From positions 8,012,501 through 8,076,500 of the forward strand of contig CM072877.1 of assembly GCA_036937835.1 (NCBI GenBank): 64,000 nucleotides of DNA, read 5' to 3'. The translations under genes and the position numbers were made by a program. Positions 22,321 through 32,745 of the stretch are shown here, one piece after another (within the stretch, counting starts at the first letter, position 1; every line of letters starts with the position of its first letter). Source of the DNA: Pampus argenteus. Its lineage: Eukaryota > Chordata > Actinopteri > Scombriformes > Stromateidae. A model generated the notes under the pieces. That model was given only the letters and a program-made list of their open reading frames with translations. It ran no database searches and had not been told where the DNA came from.

Positions 22321-24305
22321 CTCGGTTACCTCGGTTACATCATTTAGGCATGGATAGAAATTATATGTAAGCTATAAACCAATGCAATGTATATCAGCAC
22401 TTAACTTCATGTAAACAAAATAAATCAAATCACTATTCAAAATAAACATTGAAATAACAGATTGAAGAAAATATTTGGACATTCTACTTAGTAAAGTGGA
22501 ATGGCTGATGGATACTGAAATCTGATACATGAAAATGGTCAGCCACAGGTGCTAAGTGTGTGCTGGATCTCATTCAAGTAGAGTAGGAGCAACATAATCA
22601 GCAATTTGTTTTTTTTTTGTTTTTTTGTCAATTAAAATAAACATTTGAATTTAGATTTTGAGTTGAAATACAACTACCATTTTTTACCAACGTTCACGGA
22701 CTAGTCAAACCTCATGTCGCATGGCTGCACCATATGTGATGAGCGGTTTAGGACAACAAACAGCATAATGAATTCTAATGTGTATTACACACTTTGCCAC
22801 CAAAGAATACATTACTCAGGTGTTTCAGGACAATATAAGATTATTCAGCTTTAAATCTAATTAACATGTTTGAAGAAAGAATGGAAAGAAATATGACTCA
22901 CTATGTGTGTCAAGCTACACTGTGGCTAGATTATATTTGGGTATTTAAAACAGGATTTTTATAAACATTGGTATTTTTGACATTTATTCATTTTGGTGCA
23001 ACCTGGCTTACATGCATATAGCTTATTTCATTTGCCAATACCATGGGTGGATGGCAAAACTCTTTCCTTGTCGGCTGTGATTTTGCCTGGCTGATTGAAA
23101 CAGATTCAAACAAATGGACTCAGCTGAATCTGCTTTGTAGTGATTAAAGTCCTGCGCCAGGTACACTCCCCAGCTCCTCTATAGTGCTAAGCTCTCAGTT
23201 CTTGGAACAAGACATGAGAGCATGAAGTGAGAAAACAAATGTGCAGCAGAAACATTGTTTTGGCGCGTTAGTCTGATCCCTCCAAGAGCTGCTAGAGGAG
23301 AAATGGGATGTGGAGTAGAACTACTGGGAAATATATCTCTTGGATATCTGGCAGTGGGGGAAATACGTTTAATACTTCCTTGCTACTATCTTTGTCTGGG
23401 CTCACGTGTAGCTACTTGAGATAATGTCAGCTAGGAGGGGTAGAGTAAAAGCTTATGATTTCCAAATAATGCATTTATCTGATTTGCCATTGGCTGCTAT
23501 TTCTGGACAGAAAGGAGGCATTATCTCTAATATCTATAGCATATGCCAAAGACACAAAGAAAGGAAATGAGGGAAGAAGAAGACAGAGGGGAGTGAAAGT
23601 AAAAATGAAGGACACATAATATTTGAATTCTCCTCTTCTTCATGCTCTTATTAAAGGCAGCATTACTCCTGTGCATATATGCTTTCCACAGGTTAAAATC
23701 AATTCAGCTGTGGCATATTAGACTACCTTTTGTCCAAATATATCAGTTCAGCTGATGACCATGGAAGAAGTCAAGACAGGGTCAGATCATATCCTGGCTC
23801 TCCATCTCAATGTGCATCTCGAAAGAACATCAAAAAATATCGCCATCTTTCCTCTGCACAGACTTAGCCTTCGAACTATCACAAATGTCACGTTTTAATG
23901 CATATTTTATAGATAAACTATGAATTATATAGGATCATTTAAAAAAAAAGACATAATACATATTTTTATCATGCGTTAGCTTTTATTGGCATTGTTAAAT
24001 GGAGCCTGCCCTTCATCATACACGAGCAAAGTATCCCACATGCAGCAGTTACTTCATTATTCCTTTTGGATTCCTTATCAAAGTGCATACTGCGGCTATG
24101 ATTCTCGACTGGATCATCACAACAAATGGATCAGTCTGAGATTCATTCCTAATACTAATAGTCATTTCAGCTCTTTTAAGAGAAAGTAGTATGATTATTA
24201 AAACAAAAAGAAGGCAGAAATACTGGACTCCTTATTCCTGTGGGTTCTGGCACCAACTCATAACTGGCATCCTCGCCTTCCATTTTTTGTCCTATTTTAT
24301 TATTA

Positions 24306-24629
24306 TTATTTGTCTCTTTCTTTCTCGCTCATGCAGACAAAAATGCACAAACTCCCTTCCCTTAACATTGTTAAAGTCAGCGACAGAGTGATTCTGATGG
24401 GCAAACGTGTTCTCGAATTTGTCGTTGCTTTAAGTTCGATGTCTTCCTCAGTCCCCTCTCTTTGGCGTCTGTCGACTGCCGCTGTGCCTGCAGGACACCA
24501 GAGGAGACGACTGGCATCATCAATGAGGAGGGAAGCGGTGCTCGCCTTCATGCTCCAGTGCCTGCACGCCTGAAGAGATGACAGGGAGAGGGAAAGGTGC
24601 TGGTTGACAGGCCAAAACAGCTTTTGCAT
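24306..24629. other. GC-richer block open on both strands (candidate conserved element or RNA exon)
   Basis: On the plus strand 87 codons are open, and on the minus strand 107 codons. Neither translation has a recognisable domain. The plus strand has acceptor-like sequence TTTCTTTCTCGCTCATGCAG at about 24318-24337, and the minus strand has a similar pyrimidine-AG near 24575. Composition is more balanced than in the flanks. This could be an exon of a non-coding transcript or a regulatory element; I would not call a protein. Confidence 0.2.
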
Positions 24630-27051
24630 TTACGCAACCATATGAACACATTTTCACAAATACGTATGCATGCAGAGAATTTGTACACACAAACAGAGGG
24701 GCTGGCATAAGAACAGCAATACCTGTACAATGTGATGAAATCTAATAGAATAGCTCTGCCTTCCATATAGTTGTATAAACACCTGTTATGTACATCAACT
24801 ATACAATTATCTACCATAACTTACATAAATGCACAAACCACACATGAATAATCCATGAATGCAGATTGACAGATAGGCAGTAAGTACAACATACTTATAT
24901 GCATGCAAACACATTAGATTAAACCCAGACTAACTTTTATTTCCATTGACAAGGGGCGCTAAAGTCTTGTGTGATATGAATTTTTTCACACACATTCTCC
25001 TGATAAGAAAATGACCTTATACTGATGCTATCTGAACTACATCACTTCACTGAGATACAGTCAAATAAAACCATATGTCATTTTTAGCCACTTTAGACAG
25101 GCTCATATATTCATGTTCCCCGCAGAAAGAATCCTACTGTCCTAGTTGTACCTCGAACTGAACATAGTAAACATTATACATGTACATTATAAAATACATC
25201 AACTTGCAAGCATTATAATGTGAGCACGTTAGCATGTCTACAGAGTCACTAGCATGGCTCTCGACTCTACTCTTGTTTACCTGCGTGTCCACAAATTTGC
25301 AACACATTTTTTTTGCATATGAAAGGATAGAGGAAAAATCCAACACTCCTGGGATATAACAATGTTCATATATCATATGCCTTAGTACTATGAATGTATT
25401 ATGTATTTAGTATTTGTGATGGATATGTTATTGCCACTAGAGTGTCCATCACGCTCTGGGTGAAGGAAACTAATATTACCAAGTCAATTGAGGTCAGCAA
25501 GTTAGCGGCAAGTTTTATGCGAGACACCTGAGCCTAGTGTGTTTTTTTAGCCTTAGGTTGTTTTTCATTCTAAAGAATCTTTGCCATGAAGAGTCATGGT
25601 GTATTGGCTACTAACAGCTGTTTGCACTGTTATCATGGATGCATAGTCAACAATCACTGGGATCACTTCTAAAGATCTGAAGAAGGCTGAGGTTCATCCA
25701 TAATAAAACACACACACACACCTCTTTTGGGTTTGACTATTAAACATTCAGTGGTCCCTTTTACCATGCAACCAATCCTGTCTCCTAGAGCTAATCTTTA
25801 TACACTATTAATTTTGAATGGAAAATATATTTGAGTCAAATATATCATCCATATTACATACAGAGAACTAAATAAATGTGTCTGCAAAGCTGCAAAATGT
25901 TCATGCAGAATGTATGTTCGCCAAATGTGCATACATGTTAAATATGATTTCCCACCAATATACACTGTAGCAATATAATTACCCTTTTTTTGATTACTGT
26001 ATTAACATTTAACTAAAATCACAATCTTTCCGTAACTTTAACCACGGTAGCTTTTGTATCCTTAACGTAATCACACCTAAGACACGGCAAGCAAATCTCT
26101 GTCTTAATGTTTTACACCCACCATTCACTCCGACGATGCACCTGTGATTTACATGCTGCGTTTCGAACAAATGTTGCCATGGCACATAATCCGGCAGCAA
26201 TTACATTATCTGCAAAATGAAATTCTGACAAAAGAAAACTGTATAAACTTAATTTACAGAAGACGTGGTTGCACCATGTTACTCTTTGATATCGTATCTC
26301 AGAGCATCCTTGAATACACAGCAAGAAAATCCAAGCATCATTTAACTGTATAAAATGAAATCAAGTAAGACAATGTTCAGTGTGATTAATACCCATCACA
26401 AGCAGGTTTCAAGGCTCAATTGATATAAAAAAAAATTATTAGACAGAGAACTGACTTCTATTAGGTATACACAACTAATAGTTATAGTTAAAGACAAGTT
26501 GAAGACAAAAACATCAAATGATTTCAGTTATGTGGGGAATAAATCATTTTATTGTCTTCACTCTGTACAGTCTGTTCTATGAACAATTAACTCAGTCACC
26601 ATCTATTTATTATGGGAGATCATCTCTTCACTCAACTTCTTTTAAAAAGGTTTTGATGTTGGGCTAATCATTTTCTGATTGTGAGAAAAGCTTGTGAGCA
26701 CTTTTTTTTTCCCCCTCCGGTTGAATAACATTTCTAAAAAAAAGGAAAAAAACAAACAAAAAACCTCTCTAAATCACAACCCGAAATCATTTCAATCTTG
26801 GAATTTAAATGAGACCAATTGAACCGTCATTAAAAAATTCCCTTGTATAACCATATAAGCAAAATACCAGTTTTCACCCATTTCATGTCAGATTCCAAGG
26901 TGACTCGAATGCATGAACAAGCATTTTGTCAGTGAAGGAACAGATTGCTCGTGTCTGATCCAGCATGTGTACCGCCTGAGCTGGTGGGTGAATTTGGCTT
27001 GGTGATGTGGACAACATGATGACAAATTGTCTCAGCAAAAGGTTGTAAGTT

Positions 27052-27070
27052 AAAAAAAAAAAAAAAAAAA
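27052..27070. repeat. (A)19 homopolymer
   Basis: An uninterrupted A run. Confidence 0.95.
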
Positions 27071-27134
27071 GTAATTAGATGCAATTCAATAACCTCTTAC
27101 CGCCCATCATTGCCACACATACTGTAAGTATATG

Positions 27135-27156
27135 CACACACACACACACACACACA
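27135..27156. repeat. (CA)11 microsatellite
   Basis: A perfect CA array. Confidence 0.95.
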
Positions 27157-27464
27157 ATCATACACAGATGTATGCTGAACGCAACATAAGTGCAACATAA
27201 GTACTTCCTGAGAGGGATGTACTCTAGATAAGATTCATGACCAAACATGAAAGATTATAGTAAAATACATAATGTCTTTAATTAGAGTCCCACTCTTGCT
27301 GTGGCCAGTGCTATTACTGACTAACAATACACTCTCAGATACACGCACAGCAATTTCAACCCCAAGCAAAATACAATTTAAATGTAGTGCGGTGTGACAT
27401 TTTTAATGAAATGTTGTTTTTAGCCAACAACACTTGAAAACAAGCTTCCAAAACAATTGCAAAT

Positions 27465-27612
27465 AATATAGTGAGCAAGTGTGTGGTTTTTTTTTAAAAT
27501 CAATTTCATGTATGTCACATTCTAATTTTCTTTACACACATATCCAGCATGCTTAAAGTTTAAGGAAATTACAATGTGATATACATGAAATTGACACTTG
27601 CTCACTATATTT
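27465..27612. repeat. Long imperfect inverted repeat (fold-back hairpin, MITE-like)
   Basis: The left arm AATATAGTGAGCAAGTGT (27465-27482) is the exact complement of ACACTTGCTCACTATATT at 27594-27611. After a T-rich bulge on the left side, the arm at 27500-27534 (TCAATTTCATGTATGTCACA and on) pairs with TGTGATATACATGAAATTGA and neighbouring bases at 27561-27594, with a few mismatches. The loop is about 26 bases. The shape fits a fold-back MITE, or less likely a hairpin RNA precursor. Arms longer than 50 bases and a 17-base bulge argue against a standard microRNA. Confidence 0.8.
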
Positions 27613-28689
27613 GTGATTTGACTCAAATTCCCTTCAACTGCAGCTCTACTTTGTATTTATCAAGCAAATGTTAACATGCTAACGTGCTAAAATATATCAT
27701 AATATTGTGTACATATTAAACATTGTGCATGTTTGCATTGTCACTGTGTGCAAGTTAGCAGTTTTTTGGGGGGGGGGGTTTGTGATCTGGATGTTCTAGT
27801 TGGAGGAAAAATAAACTAAAACACATTGAAGGATAGAACAGAAGATAAGAAATGACTCTAGTCCATACACTTGTAATAATGGCATTGGATTATACATTTT
27901 ATGTATGTGTTCCTTCCAGAATTATAAAGCATATCCCCTCTGTATACAAGATTTACCCATTAAAGGGCTGCCATACATGACATGTTTCAGTAGGTTACGT
28001 AAAAGCCTTGATGACAAGGACACAAGCTGGTGATGCTGACATGTTCTCTCATTCCTTCCTCTTGACATGCCAATATCACAAATGTACCACACATTAAGTT
28101 TCATACGTGACACACTTGCAGTTAACTTCTTAGCACGCCATATGTTAGACCTTTATCGTATGTGCAGGCCCATATGGCCCATTATATTTTTTACCAGTCA
28201 TTAGTCCTCATGATCAATCATTGCTGGGTGAATGCTTGCTTTCCATATTCACGTCATTTGTTTTCTTTTTCTTTTATAACTTATTTCCACACAAGCAGCA
28301 TTGATGTTTCCAATTTACATAACTTATAATGTAGAGACTAATAGAAAACACAAATCAAAACAGAAAAAAATTAAAATAAAAAAGGAACCTGTTAAATAAG
28401 TTAAAAAAATAAACCCCAAACTGTTACCACAAAGTTGGAAGCACATCATTGCCTAATATGTGTGTGAACACTGCTATATATAGCTTCAGCTTATCAAGCT
28501 TTAAGATCCTAATAATTACACACCATATCAATAGTCAAAGTGATGACGGAATTGTTTTTTTTTTCTTTTTCCTTTGCCTATAAAAAGGTAAGAAATGGGT
28601 TCAGTCCAACAGAGACAGACAGTGTTAAAGGAAATATCTGTGAGTGACATTTAGTTAGTTGGGAAACTAGGAAAAGGAGGATGACCTTT

Positions 28690-29070
28690 CTGTGAGGAGA
28701 GGTGTCAGCTCCAGGAGGCGTAGGAAAGGGGACCGTGTCTCATTCGCTTCACTGACTTCCTCTCTCCCGTACAAGAAAGCTGTCGGCCATCTTCCAAGAG
28801 GACTTGCTTTCACTCTTTCTCTCAATCTCCCTTTATCTTCTTGCCTATCCCCCCCTCCTCCCCTCACTGTTTTTGTATGCAGTGTGTCCAAACTCCTCCT
28901 CCTCCTTCCCCCCCTGCCCCCTTCTCTGTCTCTCCCTCTCTGTGTGTCAGCCACTGTTAAATCAGATAGATTGCAGGTGTGTTTCAACTGTGAGGGAGGA
29001 TTCACTGCCACTCTATGCCTGCAACCTCTCACCATGACACAGCACCTCTCCCAATTTACTGCGCCGTAAT
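28690..29070. promoter_or_regulatory. Polypyrimidine block and candidate conserved element
   Basis: From about 28806 to 28950 the plus strand is strongly C/T-rich and ends in CTCCCTCTCTGTGTGTCAG, which resembles a 3' splice acceptor. It is followed by sequence with an E-box-like GCAGGTG at about 28974. Frames on both strands are open (125 and 122 codons), but their composition is set by the pyrimidine bias (Leu/Ser/Pro or Arg/Gly-rich), so I do not call them genes. Confidence 0.25.
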
Positions 29071-29769
29071 TTATCCACAGGCCCTATACACATACTTAAA
29101 CCGCATTTATGCATGCAGGCCTTATGGTTATCCTATTTATCATAAACTCCTACCACTGCATTAATTCCACGCTGTGATTAACTACAAATGCTGCCGTCGG
29201 TGAGCATATGAAGTCTAGCAATAAACTGCCCAACTTCATCCACTGCCCATACAGTGATGGAGATATTACTCAAGCAGCCAATCTGTGATTATTTTGCATT
29301 CATTTTACCCCGGGGCATTTTTGCATGAGACTAGATGTATCCACGCTGAATACGATTTTCTATCTTGCCCGCTGTGTTTTCAGGCATATTTTCTTCCCTG
29401 TATCCTCAAACTGGCAGCAGCTATCAGTAAATGGCACCAACCTTTCTCTGCAGGGTGAAAATGACTGCCTTGTAAGCTTTGCACCGGCCTCAGCCCTCTC
29501 CCAAGACGGTAGTTTAAAAAAAAACGATGTTGACCTATGCACGGCCACAGGACTGTATATCTCAGCCAGAACAGCACACAGGAAATAATCCCCCCAGTTT
29601 TGAATTATTATGTGTCCCAAGGTCCCTAAATGGATTTTCTTAGGAGCAATGCAAGCCTGTAGAGTCTGGACATCAGACTATTTTGCTTTGTTGGTGTTGT
29701 TTTCCATCTTTTATTGATTTTAATATTACCTAGACTTCCATAATCCTACTTATACAATTAGATTTATTT

Positions 29770-29880
29770 TCAAGTTCCCAGTAGTGCGGAACAGCACTGA
29801 TTAATTGAGTCTCCATTGACAGGCCTCAATTAATTGGACAAAACACTGGATTCTAACTGTAAAAAAATTCATTAATAGCC
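29770..29880. promoter_or_regulatory. Inverted pair of ATTAATTGAG sites
   Basis: ATTAATTGAG at 29800-29809 and its exact complement CTCAATTAAT at 29825-29834 are separated by 15 bases; a further CATTAATAG follows near 29871. TAATT(G/A) is the typical homeodomain core. A dimer-binding site or enhancer core is possible but unproven. Confidence 0.3.
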
Positions 29881-30893
29881 CACTCTATATCAAGGATATT
29901 GCACTGATGGATAGCTGAGGTCTGGCCTTTTAAGATCATAACAGTAAAGAATCTGGTTGAGACTAACATGACATTTCCAAACCATTTTTTCTTTTTTTTT
30001 TAAAGTGTCTGTGGGTGCAGGGTTCTATATAAAACAACTGCTGTTCAGGCTCTGTCCTCACAAGCTCTCAAAGGTCAGCCTGAACAACAACAAGTGCTCT
30101 AATTATATTTTGCTGGAAAAAATTGTCTAGGGAGCGCAGGTCTAGCCACATTGTAGCTGCACCACAATAAAGGTGTTTGTCTGCATTAAGGTCAAGGTTC
30201 AATCTCACATTGCTTCGGTTTCATGGGGTTCTCGGGGCTTTGACCCTCCCAAGACAGGTGCTGCTTAAAAGCTGCTGATTACTCTGTCTTTTTCACATGC
30301 TTGCATTGTGTACCCCCTGTCCTCATTCCTTGATGTTATTGTTGTATTTTCTTTTCCCTATAGAGAATTTTGCATAATCATGGGTGTAAACAAATATATA
30401 TATATATAAAAAAAGGCAGGTACAAGGAAGCAAAAAAGTAGAAAATGAAATCAACTGGAAAAGTTGATCTCCACCAGATGTGTCCAGGGTCATGTGGGTG
30501 GTGAAGCACCTACTGCAATGTCACCACAACTTCCAGATGGCAACCAGCCATTTATTCATTTATTTGTTTTACAGTAGTGTATAGTGGAAGTTTTTTCTTG
30601 TATAGATTCTTTAAGATGCATAGAATAATGTAATGAACTGTAACTGAGCATCCTGGGTTCATCTAACTGTCTAACTGTATAAACCTAATAAGGAAACAAT
30701 AAATGGGAAGATAAATCCACATTTCTCAATTCAATTCAATTCAAACATTCTTTACTTAAAATATTGTGTTGTAACACACCACACAAAATTGTCCCTCCTG
30801 GCTGCCCCTACAGTCAAGGTGGCGGCAAAGCCAACGAAATCCGAGCATCATACGGACCGTCTGCTCGGCTGCCATACAAAGTGTTCGTTCAAC

Positions 30894-30935
30894 TCTTATA
30901 AAAGCTGCTTATAAAAGCTACTCTTATAAAAGCAG
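30894..30935. repeat. Three CTTATAAAAGC units
   Basis: CTTATAAAAGC(T/A) occurs at 30894, 30908 and 30923, spaced 14 and 15 bases. Each carries a TATAAAA box-like core. It is a small tandem duplication; no transcript start is otherwise suggested. Confidence 0.85.
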
Positions 30936-32251
30936 CCTTGGTCCTACACTAACCTGCAGTACTAATAACAAGTATTTATGCACCAAAAAGGAATGTAGAG
31001 GCCCCCATCAGACTTGTTAGCCTTGAAGCCCTTTAACTTAAACTTCCTTACAGAAAAACACATAACTCATAGATTGTCTGATAACACATAACTGCACACA
31101 ATAGCCCTTTGAGTCTATAGCATGAAGCAACAGTGTCCTCTTGAGAGAAGATTTTTTTTTGGCAGCATTCATTTCTTACAATGGAGGTGGAGGCGAAGGT
31201 GACCCCTGCAGAGCAAGTATCTCAGCCTGAACCACTTTCCCTGTAGCTCTTTCCTGCCACGCAGGCCATCAGGAAGCCAGGCTCAATCCACTTTTCTAAA
31301 TTGCTACCATTTAATGGAACACCTTGACCTGACTTCCCTCCCTGCCAAAAATAAATAAAGAAATTGTTGGTAAAAATGAGGCCTTCCAACTTAGGTGATG
31401 CCTGTGGAAAAAATCGAACGCATCAGACACCGCTTTTACTGAATTGCTTGACAGCTACTTCTCCAAGAGATCTTCAGTGAGCTAAATGCAGGGATGGTAT
31501 TTTCCCGTCTCTTCCTACAGAAGCTCACATAAGACTTAGACCTCCTGCTCCACAGATATTTTACAGATATAATATTCCTCTGTTTATGTATTGAAATAAA
31601 AAAAGTGGGAAATTCAAAAATAAACAGTTAAAACTGATAAATAGACTTTTTTGTAGGGTAGGTGGAGAAACAGTGTGTTGCATGACATGCAGGTACAAGT
31701 GGAGGAGAATGGAGTTCAAACAAGAAAGGTGGAGCATTACTGCACTACAAAGTAAAATAGGTTTCTTTTTTTAAAACTCTGCACTGATTTCCATAATAAT
31801 CATGAAGCTCATCTTTTGGCTGGTAATTGCTGCACAATTATAAAGCGGACTTTTATCTTTGCACATTGCTGAAAAAAAAATATACAGTACCTCAGTATGA
31901 CTCCTTTGAGAGAGCTGGAGAAATGCTTTTGTAACCCAGTCTCATTTTATTCTAGATGATTGTCAGCCTCCAAATGCATGGTAATCCCGCCAGATCTGGC
32001 TAAATCAATCTGTAAAAGTACAGTAGTACAGTACAGTTTTAAAATGAACAGTTTGAAATGTTCAACACCTCGCACGGCTCTGATGCGAATATAAATGTGA
32101 CTGGCCATAAAGCATCTTACACATTAAATTAAGTCAGAGAGAATCTAATTAGCAATGACTGCCGACTTGAGTGACAACTTGTTTATGCAATGCGTCAATA
32201 GGAGAATGATGTTTTCCAATACCAAAGGGATGGAACAAAAGTCCCTGTTCT

Positions 32252-32300
32252 TAGCCAGTGGCTTAGTGGTTAAAGCAAACTCGATTGCTTATGAAATTAT
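32252..32300 (+). mobile_element. Possible tRNA-derived SINE head
   Basis: GCCAGTGGCTTAGTGGTTAA contains TGGCTTAGTGG, an exact fit to the polymerase III A-box consensus TRGCNNAGYNGG. The expected B box is not seen within the next 60 bases. The call is weak; it may be a 5' tRNA-like half of a SINE, or chance. Confidence 0.3.
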
Positions 32301-32504
32301 CCAAATAAAGGAGTTGCCAGAGTACTTCATCATTATGGATTGACATCATTACTGAAATAAAATAAACAAAACATTTCCATTTAGTCTTAAAGAGAGACTA
32401 AAGCAACAAAAAAATAAGAGGGAAATGCAGATGTCTTGAAGATTATCCAGAATTGATTCTCAGGAAATTACTATATTTTAATGTACAATCTACAAACCTG
32501 CAAT

Positions 32505-32745
32505 CTTTCTAATGGCCAGCAGGGGTGACTCCACTGTCTGCAATTTAAAAAAAGTATACCTAGTTGTATAGAAATCCATGGGAAAATGATCCTAATTCTC
32601 ACTTAATTTATTAACGCAGTACACGTTTTCAAGTTTATGGTCCCAGTCGCTAGTTTCAAGCAATTCTTCAATACAGGGTGATGATGATCATTTAGTAAAT
32701 GATGGTTGCATTTTAAGTCAAAATAGAGGTGGGCTTACGCTTCCA
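32505..32745 (+). repeat. Dispersed teleost-type repeat
   Basis: The sequence begins ATGGCCAGCAGGGGTGACTC and continues with GTATAGAAATCCATGGGAAAA, ATGATCCTAATTCTCACTTA and AGTCGCTAGTTTCAAGCAAT. These phrases follow a repeat that I recognise from many fish genomic and 3' UTR sequences. It encodes nothing visible. I cannot name the family or define its ends. Confidence 0.5.

Larger units (their letters stand above)
22340..27120. other. Non-coding stretch, nothing recognised apart from short repeats
   Basis: No gene is recognised. It holds short T and A runs (near 22608 and 27052-27070). The block 24306-24629 is open on both strands and is listed separately. Other frames are shorter than 85 codons and featureless. 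Confidence 0.5.
27613..32500. other. Non-coding stretch with a pyrimidine tract and candidate regulatory sites
   Basis: No gene is recognised. It holds a G run near 27768-27779, the polypyrimidine block at 28.8-28.95 kb, an inverted homeodomain-type pair at 29800, a TTCAA-type tract near 30727-30744 and three TATAAAA-containing units at 30894-30935. A tRNA-like half lies near 32252. Frames of 122-125 codons around 28.7-29.0 kb lie on opposite strands of the same low-complexity block. Confidence 0.5.

Noticed and set aside
28692..29069. 125-codon frame, plus strand, and 122-codon frame opposite
   Set aside because: Both follow the pyrimidine/purine bias of the block and lack any domain.
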